A stretch of 64,000 bases of DNA from Lysobacter sp. Root494 (GCF_001427225.1 NZ_LMFH01000006.1:1-64000); one strand, 5' to 3'. Numbered from the stretch's first letter, positions 43,809-52,686 are shown. Notes: generated from the sequence alone by a model not told the origin. A program made the numbers and translations.

Positions 43809-44270
43809 ATGAACATCCGTCGCGACGGCACCGTGCTCGGCTTCGACGTCGGGGCCCGTCGGATCGGTGTAGCGGTCGGCAGTGCGTTCGGTTCCGGTGC
43901 GCGCGCGCTGGCGGTCATCGACGTGCATGCGCATGGTCCCGATTGGGCGTCGATCGAGCGCCTGCGCAAGGAATGGCTGCCGGACGGATTCATCGTCGGT
44001 GATCCGATGACGCTGGAAGGCGGCGACCAGCCTGCACGTGCACGTGCGCATGCGTTCGCGCGGGAGCTGGTGTCGCGGTTCAAGCTGCCGGCGGTGCTCG
44101 TGGACGAACGCGCGAGTTCGATCGAAGCCGCGCAGCGCTTCGCCAGCGATCGCGCCGAAGGACGCAAGCGCCGCCGCGACGCCGAAGCGCTCGATGCGGT
44201 CGCCGCCGCGGTGATCGTCGAACGCTGGCTGGCGGCACCGCAGGACGGTACGGAAATTTCTCCCGGCTGA
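43809..44270 (+). CDS. ruvX: YqgF/RuvX RNase H-fold nuclease
   Basis: The 153-residue protein starts at ATG 43809. It has the RNase H-like acidic residues in VLGFDVGARRIGVAVGSA and in VDERASSIEA, and a third in the RRDAEALDAVAAAVI segment. YqgF matures the 5' end of 16S rRNA in E. coli and was earlier named a putative Holliday junction resolvase. It is 13 bp after yqgE and 27 bp before pyrB, on the same strand, the gene order yqgE-yqgF-pyrB seen in many gammaproteobacteria. Confidence 0.94.
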   Translation: MNIRRDGTVLGFDVGARRIGVAVGSAFGSGARALAVIDVHAHGPDWASIERLRKEWLPDGFIVGDPMTLEGGDQPARARAHAFARELVSRFKLPAVLVDERASSIEAAQRFASDRAEGRKRRRDAEALDAVAAAVIVERWLAAPQDGTEISPG

Positions 44271-44297
44271 CCGCCGGCAACTTCACCCATTTCACCC

Positions 44298-45212
44298 ATG
44301 ACCGAAATGAAGCACCTGCTCACGCTGGACAAGCTGCCGCGCGCCGAACTCGAATCCGTCCTCGACCGGGCCCAGGCGTTCGCCGATGGCGCGCAAGCGC
44401 GAGATGCACTGGCCGGCGTGGCGGTATGCACGTTGTTCTTCGAGCCTTCCACGCGCACGCGCCTGAGCTTCCAGCTGGCGGCGCAGCGGCTGGGTGCGCA
44501 TGTGCTGAACTTCGATGCGTCGACGTCTTCGACCACGAAGGGCGAAACCGATCTCGATACCTTCCGAACCATCGAGGCGATGGGCGTGCGCGGCTTCGTG
44601 ATCCGCCACAAGGTGGACGGTGCCGTCGAAGCTCTGGCGAATGCAGCAATGCCGGGCGTCGCGCTGCTCAATGCCGGCGATGGCCGCAGTGCGCATCCGA
44701 CCCAGGGCCTGCTCGACATGCTGACGCTGCGCCAGGCGAAGGGCCGGGACTTCTCGAAACTGAAGGTGCTGATCGTCGGCGACGTGAAGCATTCGCGCGT
44801 CGCGCGTTCCGACCTGCATGCGCTGCGCACGCTGGGCACGGGCGAAGTGCGCGTGTGCGGCCCCGCATCGCTGCTGCCGGACGACGGCACACTGCGGGGT
44901 TGCGTCGTTACGCAGGATTTCGATGCGGCGCTGGAAGGCGCCGATGCGGTGATGATGCTGCGCATCCAGCGCGAGCGCATGGAAGACGGGCTGATCGCAT
45001 CGCTCGACGAATATCACCGCGACTTCGGGCTCACTGCTTCGCGCCTGCGCCGTGCTGCGCCTGAAGCCGTGGTAATGCATCCGGGACCGATGAACCGCGG
45101 TGTCGAGATCACCGATGAAGTGGCCGATGGACCGCAGTCCCTGATCCTGCGCCAGGTAAGCAACGGCGTGTTGGTGCGGATGGCGGCGCTGGAAATGCTG
45201 CTCGCGCGGTAA
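44298..45212 (+). CDS. pyrB: aspartate carbamoyltransferase catalytic chain
   Basis: PyrB condenses carbamoyl phosphate and aspartate in pyrimidine synthesis. The 304 residues carry the carbamoyl-phosphate loop LFFEPSTRTRLSFQLAAQRL, STTKGETDLDTFRTIEAMG, LNAGDGRSAHPTQGLLDMLT, VLIVGDVKHSRVARSD and VMHPGPMNRGVEI. No pyrI regulatory gene is adjacent and the length is that of the class without allosteric chains. The leader holds the tandem TTCACCCA stretch just before ATG 44298; an internal ATG four codons on (44307) is a second candidate start. Confidence 0.97.
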   Translation: MTEMKHLLTLDKLPRAELESVLDRAQAFADGAQARDALAGVAVCTLFFEPSTRTRLSFQLAAQRLGAHVLNFDASTSSTTKGETDLDTFRTIEAMGVRGFVIRHKVDGAVEALANAAMPGVALLNAGDGRSAHPTQGLLDMLTLRQAKGRDFSKLKVLIVGDVKHSRVARSDLHALRTLGTGEVRVCGPASLLPDDGTLRGCVVTQDFDAALEGADAVMMLRIQRERMEDGLIASLDEYHRDFGLTASRLRRAAPEAVVMHPGPMNRGVEITDEVADGPQSLILRQVSNGVLVRMAALEMLLAR

Positions 45213-45239
45213 CCCGCTGCCGCTGTCGGAGCTGCCGGA

Positions 45240-45683
45240 TTACGGACGGTCAGGAATCGAGAGTCCCGGGCGTTCATCGTCCCACGCCAGTGCACTGATC
45301 CACCAACGCCCAGCAAGTCGCACGAACTGCAGGTTCTTGATGCCGCGCTTAGCGAACGCGACGCCGTCGAGCATGCCGGACTTCTCGTAGACGCTGCAGC
45401 GCCCGGCGATGTTGCCGCAGGCCCATGTCTGCGCCGCGGTTTCCTTTTCGGTAAAGCCAGTGAGGCGGCCATCCGTCAACAGTGGCCTGCGTTGTGCGAT
45501 GAAGGCTTCCAGGTCCTGCACCTGCGCATCGGGGTCGACCGCCTTGGCGATGACGCACCCGGGCAGGAACACATCGCGAAGTCCATCGAGATCGGGCACT
45601 GCGCCATTCGCATTGCCGAAGGCCGCGTACAACCGCGCGCTCAAGGCATCGAGCGCGGTCTGGTCATCAGCGCTGGCGCGCAT
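45240..45683 (-). CDS. SnoaL/NTF2-like small protein
   Basis: The 147-residue protein starts at ATG 45683, inside the end of the esterase gene. It opens with a helix (DDQTALDALSARLYAAFGNA) and continues LRDVFLPGCVIAKAVDPDAQ, VQDLEAFIAQRRPLLTDGRL and GRWWISALAWDDERPGL. This is the NTF2-like cone fold found in SnoaL-type enzymes and in many domains of unknown role. Catalytic residues are not obvious. The gene overlaps the esterase by 17 bp and converges on pyrB. Confidence 0.78.
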   Translation of the reverse strand: MRASADDQTALDALSARLYAAFGNANGAVPDLDGLRDVFLPGCVIAKAVDPDAQVQDLEAFIAQRRPLLTDGRLTGFTEKETAAQTWACGNIAGRCSVYEKSGMLDGVAFAKRGIKNLQFVRLAGRWWISALAWDDERPGLSIPDRP

Positions 45684-46479
45684 CGGCCGCGTTCCGGCGC
45701 TGTGCGAACAACCATGGCCACATTTCCGGCGTCGCGTAGGCTGCATCCCATGAATTGTGGTTTGCGTCGGGGAACTCGGTGTAGCGCACATCGGCGCCAG
45801 CGCTCTGCAACGCCGCATATATGCGGCGGTCATCATCGGGCGGGACCACATCATCCTTCGCGCCGTGGAAGATCCACATCGGCAGGTGGCGAAGCCGGCG
45901 TGCAAGCGTCGCGTACGGATCGGATTCACCGGCGAGCGGCGTGACGAAGAGATTCAGGCGCTCTTCGCGCGGCGGCAGCAAGGCGCCGCAGATCGGCACC
46001 AGCGCTGCGAAACGCTGTGGTTCCCTCAATGCGATCTCCCAAGTGCCGTAGCCGCCCATCGACAGGCCGGTGAGATAGGTGCGGTCGCGGTCGCCATTGA
46101 ATTCTTCCGTGGCGTGTTCGAGTTCCGCGAGGGCGAGCGCGGCGGTTTCACCTTTCCAGTCGCGATCTTCCGGCGCCTGCGCAAACACCACGATGGCAGG
46201 GAACTCCGCGCTGTGCGCGCGCACGTGCGGACCAAGCCCCACGTGCACCTGCTTGTCGCCATCGCTGCCGCGCTCGCCCACGCCATGCAGGAACAGGATG
46301 ACCGGTGGTTTGCGGCCTCCCGCGTCGCGCGCGGGAACGAATACCCGATAGCGGTGGGCGACGCCATCGACAGTGAGCTCGCGCTTCACGAATACGCCGG
46401 TGTCGCGTCCTGTGGCAAGTGTGCTGCATGCTCCGCAGGACAGAACGGCGCAGGCAAGGAGGAACCGGAGCGCGCGCAT
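45667..46479 (-). CDS. lipoprotein alpha/beta hydrolase (esterase/depolymerase type)
   Basis: The 270 residues start at ATG 46479 with a signal peptide and lipobox (LLACAVLSCGAC). The hydrolase part shows the oxyanion segment PPVILFLHGVGERGSDGD, the nucleophile in TYLTGLSMGGYGTWEIALRE, the acid in WIFHGAKDDVVPPDD and the histidine in EFPDANHNSWDAAYATPE. This layout is that of the putative peptidase or PHB-depolymerase-like esterases, which cleave acetylated sugars or polyester fragments. It is anchored to a membrane by its lipid. It sits 11 bp after mgtE on the same strand. Confidence 0.88.
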   Translation of the reverse strand: MRALRFLLACAVLSCGACSTLATGRDTGVFVKRELTVDGVAHRYRVFVPARDAGGRKPPVILFLHGVGERGSDGDKQVHVGLGPHVRAHSAEFPAIVVFAQAPEDRDWKGETAALALAELEHATEEFNGDRDRTYLTGLSMGGYGTWEIALREPQRFAALVPICGALLPPREERLNLFVTPLAGESDPYATLARRLRHLPMWIFHGAKDDVVPPDDDRRIYAALQSAGADVRYTEFPDANHNSWDAAYATPEMWPWLFAQRRNAADARQR

Positions 46480-46490
46480 GCGATGTGCCT

Positions 46491-47852
46491 TCAATGCAGG
46501 AGGATGATCGTCGCCAGGCCAAGGAACGCCAGGAAACCCATGACGTCGGTCACCGTCGTCAGGATCACGCCTCCGGCCAGCGCCGGGTCGAGCCTCATGC
46601 GCTTGAGCGTGAGGGGAACAAGCACGCCGGCGCTTGCCGCGAACAGAAGATTGAGCGTCATCGCGATGCCGATCACCAGCGCGAGCATGGGGTCGCGGAA
46701 CCAGGCCCAGGTAGCGAGCCCGACGATGCTGCCAAGCGCAACGCCGTTCATGGCCGCGACGCGCAGCTCTTTCCACATCAGCGTCTGCACGTTGGAAGCG
46801 CCCACCTGGCCGAGGGCCAGGCCGCGCACCATCAACGCGAGCACCTGCGTTCCCGCGTTGCCGCCCATGCCCGCGACGATCGGCATCAGCACTGCGAGTG
46901 CAACGATCTGGTCGATCGTGCCCTGGAACTGGCCGACGACGCTGGATGCCAGGAATGCGGTGCCGAGGTTGATGCCGAGCCACACGATGCGCCGGCGCCA
47001 CGCGCGCGGAACGGGCGAGAACAGGTCCTCGTCCTCGTCGAGACCGGCGGCACCCAGTGCCTGGTGTTCGGCCTGGTTGCGGATGATGTCGACGACGTCG
47101 TCGATGGTGATGCGGCCGAGCAGGATGTTGTTGTCGTCGACCACGGGCGCGGAGATCCAGTCGTGGTCGGAAAACTGGCGTGCGACTTCGTCGGCGGATT
47201 CATCGACGCCGATGGCAGGCTGCTCGTCGTCGACCAGCTGGTTGATCGGCGTGCTGGGTTCGCGCGTGAGCAGCGACTGCAGCGCGATGCGGCCGAGATA
47301 CTGGTGCCGGCGGCTTACGACGTAGAGATGGTCGGTGTGGTCGGGCAGTTCGCCGCGCAGGCGCAGGTAGCGCAGCACGACGTCGACGGTGGTGTCGGTA
47401 CGGACCGTCACCACGTCGGGATTCATCAGGCGGCCGGCGGTGTCCTCGTCGTAGGAGAGCACCTGTTCGAGGCGCTCGCGGTTCTCGCGGTCCATCGACT
47501 TGAGGACTTCGTCGATGACGGTATCGGGCAGGTCCTCGACGAGGTCGGCGAGATCGTCGATGTCGAGGTCCTCGACCGCCGCGACGATTTCGTCGGGGTC
47601 CATTTCCGCGAGCAGGCTTTCGCGCACGTCGTCGCCGACGTGGACGAGCACTTCGCCGTCGTCCTCGGCATCCACCAGGCCCCAGACGACGGTGCGCTTG
47701 GCCGGTGGCAGCGATTCGAGGAGGTTGCCGATTTCGGCCGGCGAGAGCGTGTTGACCAGCCGACGTACCGGGCCGAGACGACCGGAGTCGAGCGCGTCCG
47801 ACAGCAGACGCAGCTGGCGCGCGGTCTTGTCGTGGCGGACGGCTTCGGCCAT
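46491..47852 (-). CDS. mgtE: MgtE family magnesium transporter
   Basis: The 453 residues from ATG 47852 (GGAG five bases upstream) show the MgtE layout. The N-domain is helical (LVNTLSPAEIGNLLESLPPA, EMDPDEIVAAVEDLDIDDLA), two CBS domains follow (about 140-260), then a plug helix and five membrane helices including VLMPIVAGMGGNAGTQVLAL and LAGGVILTTVTDVMGFLAFL. The acidic cytosolic domains close the pore when Mg is high. It is the last member of the ptsI side of the long minus-strand cluster, 116 bp after ptsI. No magnesium riboswitch is apparent in that gap. Confidence 0.96.
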   Translation of the reverse strand: MAEAVRHDKTARQLRLLSDALDSGRLGPVRRLVNTLSPAEIGNLLESLPPAKRTVVWGLVDAEDDGEVLVHVGDDVRESLLAEMDPDEIVAAVEDLDIDDLADLVEDLPDTVIDEVLKSMDRENRERLEQVLSYDEDTAGRLMNPDVVTVRTDTTVDVVLRYLRLRGELPDHTDHLYVVSRRHQYLGRIALQSLLTREPSTPINQLVDDEQPAIGVDESADEVARQFSDHDWISAPVVDDNNILLGRITIDDVVDIIRNQAEHQALGAAGLDEDEDLFSPVPRAWRRRIVWLGINLGTAFLASSVVGQFQGTIDQIVALAVLMPIVAGMGGNAGTQVLALMVRGLALGQVGASNVQTLMWKELRVAAMNGVALGSIVGLATWAWFRDPMLALVIGIAMTLNLLFAASAGVLVPLTLKRMRLDPALAGGVILTTVTDVMGFLAFLGLATIILLH

Positions 47853-47968
47853 GGATACTCCGGCTGGCATGAGCCGCATCCACGAGGATGCGACCGGGCT
47901 TTATGCGTTCATGCGCGCATTATGACGAGGCGGGGCGAGGCTGCCCACCCCGGAGTTGCCGGATTGCC

Positions 47969-49693
47969 TCAAGGGCAGGGCTGGTGCGACCGCACCCAGG
48001 CTTCGATACCTGCGCGATCGCGTGCGCGGGTGAGTTGTGGCAGGTCCTTGCGCAGCGCGGCGAGGTCGCATTCGCGGATCACCCGGCGCACTTCCAGCAA
48101 CGTGTTCGGATGCAGGCTGAATTCGGTCAGCCCCAATGCCAGCAGAAGCGGCGCGTAGAGCGGGTCGCCCGCCATTTCGCCGCAGACCGCGATGGGTTTG
48201 CGGCGCAGGCGCGAGAGGCGGATGACATCGCGCAGGAGCCGCAGGACCGCCGGGTGCAACGGTGTGTAGAGGTCGGCCAGCGCCTCGTTGTTGCGATCGG
48301 CCGCGAGCAGGTACTGCAGGAGGTCGTTGGTGCCGATGGAAAGGAAATCGACGGTGGAGATGAAGCCCGGTAGTGCGAGCGCGGCAGCAGGCACTTCGAT
48401 CATCGCGCCCAGTGGCACGTGATCGGCGATCTCGTGGCCCTGCGTGCGCAGGTCGCGCGCGACACGCTTCAACTGCGTGCGCACTTCGTGGATTTCCTCG
48501 CGGCACGTGACCATCGGTACGAGGATGCGCAACGGCCCGTAGCCTGACGCGCGCAGCAATGCGCGAAGCTGCGTCTCGAGCAGGCCGGTACGCGCGAGCG
48601 ACAATCGCACGCCGCGCAGACCGAGTGCGGGGTTCGGTTCGTCGCGCAGCGCCAGGCCGGTGCGGTCGGCCTTGTCGGCGCCAAGGTCGAGCGTGCGGAT
48701 GGTGACCGGCCGGCCACTCATGCCGAGCACGACATCGCGGTAGGCGCGGAACTGTTCTTCCTCATCCGGCAGTTCATGCCGTTGCAGGAACAGGAATTCG
48801 GTGCGGTACAGGCCGACGCCGGTGGCGCCGAGTGCGTGCGCTTCGGCGACGTCCTCCCGCGATTCGGCGTTGGCGTAGAGATTGATGTCGACGCCATCGA
48901 TGGTGCGGGTCGGTTCGCGGCGCAGGCGATGCAGTTCCTTGCGCTCGCGGATGTATTCGCGCTCGCGCAGGCGATGCGCGCGCAGGTCGGCGGGTGCTGG
49001 TTCGACGACCACCAGTCCGCTGCCGCCATCAACGATCAGCGCATCGCCATCGTTGATCTTCAGCAGCGCGCCGGGCACGCCGACGATCAGCGGCAGGTGC
49101 AGGCTGCGGGCGAGGATGGCGCTGTGCGAAAGGGTGCTGCCGGCCGCGGTGATGATCGCGACCACGCCCTGCGCCTGCAGCTGCGCGAGCTCCGCTGGCG
49201 CTATGTTGTCGGTGACCAGGATTTCGCCAGCCACGCCTTCGGAACCGTTCTCGCGGCTGTGCAGCGCCGAATGGATACGGCCGACGACCTGGTCGATGTC
49301 GTCGATGCGGCTGCGCAGATAGGGGTCGTCCATGCCGGCGAAGACGGCGGCGATGCGGTCGCGCTGCAGGCGCAGTGCATAGTCGGCCGTGTAGCGGCCG
49401 GTCCGGATCAGCGTGTCGAGGCCCTGGAGCAGTTCCGGGTCGTCGAGCAGCAGCGCATGCAGGTCGAGGAACTCGCCGATCTCGTGCGCGAGCGCGCCAT
49501 GCAGCCGCTCGCGCAACGCATGCATTTCCGTGCGCACGGTGTCGATCGCGCGCTGCAGGCGTGCGCGTTCGGCTTCGACCTGGGATTCGGGGATGTGCTC
49601 CTCGGCGACTTCCAGCGCGTGCGGGAGGCGGATGCGTGCGCGCCCCAGAGCGCTGCCACGCGACGTTCCCAGCCCTTTGAACTCCTGCCGCAT
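47969..49693 (-). CDS. ptsI: phosphoenolpyruvate-protein phosphotransferase (enzyme I)
   Basis: Enzyme I passes phosphate from PEP to HPr. From ATG 49693 it has 574 residues, opening MRQEFKGLGTSRGSALGRAR. The active-site histidine is in AAGSTLSHSAILARSLHLPL. The PEP-binding part has GVGLYRTEFLFLQRHELPDE, LDLGADKA, LGAMIEVPAAA, FLSIGTNDLLQYLLAADRNN and the cysteine in IAVCGEMAGDPLYAPLL. The gap to ptsH is filled by repeat copy B. Upstream of the ATG only a weak AGG (spacing 8) is available as ribosome-binding site, and it lies in the repeat's terminal stem. Confidence 0.97.
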   Translation of the reverse strand: MRQEFKGLGTSRGSALGRARIRLPHALEVAEEHIPESQVEAERARLQRAIDTVRTEMHALRERLHGALAHEIGEFLDLHALLLDDPELLQGLDTLIRTGRYTADYALRLQRDRIAAVFAGMDDPYLRSRIDDIDQVVGRIHSALHSRENGSEGVAGEILVTDNIAPAELAQLQAQGVVAIITAAGSTLSHSAILARSLHLPLIVGVPGALLKINDGDALIVDGGSGLVVVEPAPADLRAHRLREREYIRERKELHRLRREPTRTIDGVDINLYANAESREDVAEAHALGATGVGLYRTEFLFLQRHELPDEEEQFRAYRDVVLGMSGRPVTIRTLDLGADKADRTGLALRDEPNPALGLRGVRLSLARTGLLETQLRALLRASGYGPLRILVPMVTCREEIHEVRTQLKRVARDLRTQGHEIADHVPLGAMIEVPAAALALPGFISTVDFLSIGTNDLLQYLLAADRNNEALADLYTPLHPAVLRLLRDVIRLSRLRRKPIAVCGEMAGDPLYAPLLLALGLTEFSLHPNTLLEVRRVIRECDLAALRKDLPQLTRARDRAGIEAWVRSHQPCP

Positions 49694-49699
49694 GCTTAG

Positions 49700-49887
49700 G
49701 GCCTGCCAATGCCTATGGCGCGGACCGCACCGGGCCCATTCGGGCCCGGCCCTGCGGGTTGCTTCCCAATGGCCGCCATGCGGCGCCGCGTGGCTTGACC
49801 TTGCAGGCAGCAAGGCGCAGCCCCACGCAACACCACCTGGCAGCCATTGGAAAGCAATGCACTCTGTGCCATAGGCATTGGCAGGCC
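49700..49887 (+). repeat. three-arm palindromic repeat, copy B, inside the ptsH-ptsI gap
   Basis: This 188-bp element shares the conserved core of copy A in the same orientation, including GGCCGCCATGCGGCGCCGCG, CTTGACCTTGCA, GCAAGGCGC and CACGCAACACCACCTG. Its ends are perfect 20-nt inverted repeats (49700-49719 with 49868-49887). A variable hairpin is CCGGGCCC-ATTC-GGGCCCGG (49730-49749). The core stem pairs 49758-49775 with 49841-49858, with two mismatches. Several pairs differ from copy A on both sides, so base pairing is kept. It spans nearly the whole ptsH-ptsI gap, ending 6 nt from ptsI and 8 nt from the ptsH stop. Confidence 0.9.
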
Positions 49888-49895
49888 TCGGCCCC

Positions 49896-50165
49896 TTAGC
49901 TGTCTTCGTCGAAACGGCGCTCGAACAGCGCACACACGGCCTCGGCCGTAGCGTCCTCGTCCTCGCCTTCCACGCGCAGCTTCACCTGCGTGCCCTGGCC
50001 GGCAGCGAGCAGCATCACGCCCATGATGCTCTTGGCGTTCACTTCGCGGCCCTTCGCCGTAAGCGTGCAACTGCTGCGATACGGCGCGAGCAACTGCACA
50101 AGCTTGGCCGTCGCACGCGCGTGCAGGCCCAGGCGGTTGCTGACGGTGAGTTCCCTTTCGATCAT
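49896..50165 (-). CDS. ptsH: phosphocarrier protein HPr
   Basis: The 89 residues carry the enzyme I phosphorylation site His15 in NRLGLHARATAKLVQLL and the HPr-kinase site Ser46 in AKSIMGVMLLAAGQGTQV. Both sites are intact, which fits the presence of hprK four genes upstream. In proteobacteria with this gene set HPr is a regulator rather than part of a sugar uptake chain. It starts 14 bp after the EIIA gene. Downstream, repeat copy B separates it from ptsI. Confidence 0.97.
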   Translation of the reverse strand: MIERELTVSNRLGLHARATAKLVQLLAPYRSSCTLTAKGREVNAKSIMGVMLLAAGQGTQVKLRVEGEDEDATAEAVCALFERRFDEDS

Positions 50166-50179
50166 GGCGTCAGCAGTCC

Positions 50180-50572
50180 TCAGGCCTCGTCGATGATCAC
50201 GCCGTTGCGCGCACCGGCGCCGGCGACGGAGGGCAGTTCATCGAGATCCTGCTCGGCGTAATTCATCACCCGCAGCAGCATCGGCAGGCTCAGTGCGGAC
50301 ACGCGGCGAACCGGCGTGCCCAGCCGTGCGACCTTCGCCGCGAGGTTGCTGGGCGTGGCGCCGTAGAGATCGGTCAGCACCAGTACGCCCTGGCCGCCGT
50401 CAACGCGGCGCAAAGCCGCGCTGGCGAGCGGAAGCAGTTCGTCCGGATCGCCGTCGAAGGGCACCTCGAGCACTTCGGTGCGCAGCGGCAGCGTGCGCAG
50501 CAACCGCGTGGCCACGGCCAGGATGGCCGAGCCGATGCCTTCATGGGTGATGAGCAGGACGCCGACGGACAT
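50180..50572 (-). CDS. mannose-family PTS EIIA protein
   Basis: The 130-residue protein has the EIIA-Man fold: VGVLLITHEGIGSAILAVAT with the phospho-accepting His10, then PFDGDPDELLPLASAALRRV, VLVLTDLYGATPSNLAAKVA and RVSALSLPMLLRVMNYAEQD. No EIIB, EIIC or EIID gene is present nearby, so phosphate from HPr probably ends here and the protein acts as a sensor or regulator. It lies between rapZ and ptsH. Confidence 0.94.
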   Translation of the reverse strand: MSVGVLLITHEGIGSAILAVATRLLRTLPLRTEVLEVPFDGDPDELLPLASAALRRVDGGQGVLVLTDLYGATPSNLAAKVARLGTPVRRVSALSLPMLLRVMNYAEQDLDELPSVAGAGARNGVIIDEA

Positions 50573-50653
50573 GCCTGCAACTTATCAGAGCCGGGTTACG
50601 GTCAGGAAGCGTCCGGATGGACGGTTTTGTTGCCCAAATGGAAGGCGCCGCGG

Positions 50654-51571
50654 TTAGTCCAATTCCCGATGGTGGACGGCGACTTCCTCCCAGCCCTTCT
50701 CGCGCGCGTGCTCGGCGAGGCGTTCGGCCAGGTACACCGACCGGTGGCGGCCGCCGCTGCAGCCAAACGCAACCGTCACGTAGCTGCGGGTGCCTTCCGA
50801 CTTCAGCTTCGGCAGCCAGGTATCGAGGAAAGCGCTCACCTGTTCGACGAACAAGCCGACGTCCCGGTCGGCATCGAGGTATTCGCGCACGGCGGCGTCG
50901 CGGCCCGAAAGCGGGCGCAGGGTGGCATCCCAGTGCGGGTTCGGCAGGGCGCGTGCATCGAGCACGAAGTCGGCGTCGGCGGGTACGCCGTGGCGATACG
51001 CGAACGACTCGAACAGCAACGACACGGTCGCATCGCTGCCGAGCCCGAATTCTGTGATCACGTGCCGGCGCAGCACGTGCACGTTCATCTCGCTCGTGTC
51101 GACCACGGCATCGGCGATCTGGCGAAGCGGGCGCAATACCTGCCGTTCCAGCGCGATCGCATCGACCAGCGACAAACCCAGCGTGCTCAACGGGTGGCGG
51201 CGGCGCGTGTCGGCATAGCGCTTGAGCAGCACTTCGTCGCTCGCGTCGAAGAACACCAGCTTGGGGTCGAGGCCGAGCGTGCCAACGGCCGACAGCCACT
51301 CGGGCAGGTTGGCGAGGTCGCGGCGATTGCGCACGTCGATGCCGACGGCGAGCTTCTCGGGCGCATTGCTCTGCCCGGTGACGCTCTGCACGAACTGCGG
51401 CAGCAGCTCCGCCGGCAGATTGTCGACGCAGTAGAAGTCGAGATCCTCGAACGTGTTGAGCGCGACCGACTTGCCGGAGCCGGACATGCCGCTGACGATG
51501 ATGAGGGTGGGGGCAGCGGTAGTGTTCACGTGTGCGTCGCGGAAAGAAGGAGTGGCGTTCGCGTCGTTCAT
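50654..51571 (-). CDS. rapZ: RNase adapter RapZ
   Basis: RapZ binds small RNAs and guides RNase E in E. coli, where it controls GlmS; it also senses glucosamine 6-phosphate. The 305 residues from ATG 51571 show the P-loop [60 protein letters not shown] and the C-terminal [20 protein letters not shown]. The start has no clear ribosome-binding site. It lies 5 bp after hprK, in the rpoN cluster, as in many proteobacteria. Confidence 0.96.
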   Translation of the reverse strand: MNDANATPSFRDAHVNTTAAPTLIIVSGMSGSGKSVALNTFEDLDFYCVDNLPAELLPQFVQSVTGQSNAPEKLAVGIDVRNRRDLANLPEWLSAVGTLGLDPKLVFFDASDEVLLKRYADTRRRHPLSTLGLSLVDAIALERQVLRPLRQIADAVVDTSEMNVHVLRRHVITEFGLGSDATVSLLFESFAYRHGVPADADFVLDARALPNPHWDATLRPLSGRDAAVREYLDADRDVGLFVEQVSAFLDTWLPKLKSEGTRSYVTVAFGCSGGRHRSVYLAERLAEHAREKGWEEVAVHHRELD

Positions 51572-51576
51572 TGCAA

Positions 51577-52527
51577 TCACTCGGCGCGTTCGAGGAAATG
51601 GCTGTGTCGCGCCATGAAGGCGGCGGCAGGATCGACGCCTTTCGCGCGCAGGATATGTGTGCGGGTGGCGGCTTCGGTGAGGACCGCGAGATTGCGGCCG
51701 GGCATGACGGGCAGGGTGATCATCGGCACGTCGAGGTCGAGCACGCGGCGCGCACCCAGGTCGCCAGTGATGCGTTCCATGCCGCTGGGCTGAGGTTCCA
51801 GTGCAGGCTTGGTGAGGTGCACGATCAGCCGCAGGTACTTGTTCTTCTTGACCGACGTGTCGCCGAACATCTGTCGCACGTTGAGCACGCCCAGGCCACG
51901 CACTTCCAGCAGGTCCTGCAGCAGGTCCGGGCAGGTGCCATCGAGTACGTCGGGTGCGATCTGGGTGAATTCGGGAGCGTCGTCGGCGACGAGGCGGTGG
52001 CCACGCGTGACCAGTTCCAGCGCGAGCTCGCTCTTGCCGGCGCCGGATTCGCCGGTGATCAGCACGCCGATCGAATAGATCTCCATGAAGACGCCGTGCA
52101 GCGTGATCCGCGGCGCGAGCTTGCGCGCGAGGTGGTACTGCAGGTGGTTGAACAGTTCGTGCCCGCGCTTGGGCGATACCCACAGTGGGGTATCGCTTTC
52201 CTCGGCGAGCCGGCGCAGGTCTTCGGGACACGACTGGTTCTTGCTGATCACCAGCGCAAGCGGCCTGAAGTCGATGATCTTGACGATCGTGTCCCAGCGC
52301 TGGCGTGAATCGAGCGCGTCGAGCCACGAGAGTTCCTCGCTGCCGAGGATCTGCACCTTGTTGGGATAGATGATGTTGAGGTAGCCGGCCAGCGAGGGGC
52401 GACGCGAGACCGTGTCGCCGGCTTCGAGAATGCGTTGGCCGCCAATGCGCTCGCCCGCCAGCCAGCGCAGTCCCAGCTTGTCGTGTTGCTGCTCGAAAAG
52501 CTGCGCCGCGCTGATGCTCTGGTTCAT
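51577..52527 (-). CDS. hprK: HPr kinase/phosphorylase
   Basis: HprK phosphorylates HPr on Ser46 and removes the phosphate again. The 316 residues from ATG 52527 contain the N-terminal domain, then [20 protein letters not shown] (Walker A), [36 protein letters not shown] and the signature [19 protein letters not shown]. Its substrate site on HPr is conserved in this window. It lies between hpf and rapZ; a perfect 12-bp hairpin occupies the hpf-hprK gap. Confidence 0.96.
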   Translation of the reverse strand: MNQSISAAQLFEQQHDKLGLRWLAGERIGGQRILEAGDTVSRRPSLAGYLNIIYPNKVQILGSEELSWLDALDSRQRWDTIVKIIDFRPLALVISKNQSCPEDLRRLAEESDTPLWVSPKRGHELFNHLQYHLARKLAPRITLHGVFMEIYSIGVLITGESGAGKSELALELVTRGHRLVADDAPEFTQIAPDVLDGTCPDLLQDLLEVRGLGVLNVRQMFGDTSVKKNKYLRLIVHLTKPALEPQPSGMERITGDLGARRVLDLDVPMITLPVMPGRNLAVLTEAATRTHILRAKGVDPAAAFMARHSHFLERAE

Positions 52528-52613
52528 GCTGCCGCTCCGCTTGCCGCCCCGCGCAATGGTAACTGGCCAGGCGAGGCGATGCGGAACGAGCAGATGAGGA
52601 GCCCACAAAAGGC

Positions 52614-52641
52614 AAGGGACGGATCCGGAGATCCGTCCCTT
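52614..52641 (-). terminator. perfect 12-bp hairpin between hpf and hprK
   Basis: AAGGGACGGATC (52614-52625) and GATCCGTCCCTT (52630-52641) pair perfectly around CGGA. On the minus strand the hairpin is followed by GCC and TTTT, so it can act as a leaky terminator or a processing site between hpf and hprK. It would lower expression of the PTS part relative to rpoN-hpf. Confidence 0.6.
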
Positions 52642-52686
52642 CCAGGTTCAATGCTTGCACCGCCCGCTGCGGGGCGGTGGCGCACT

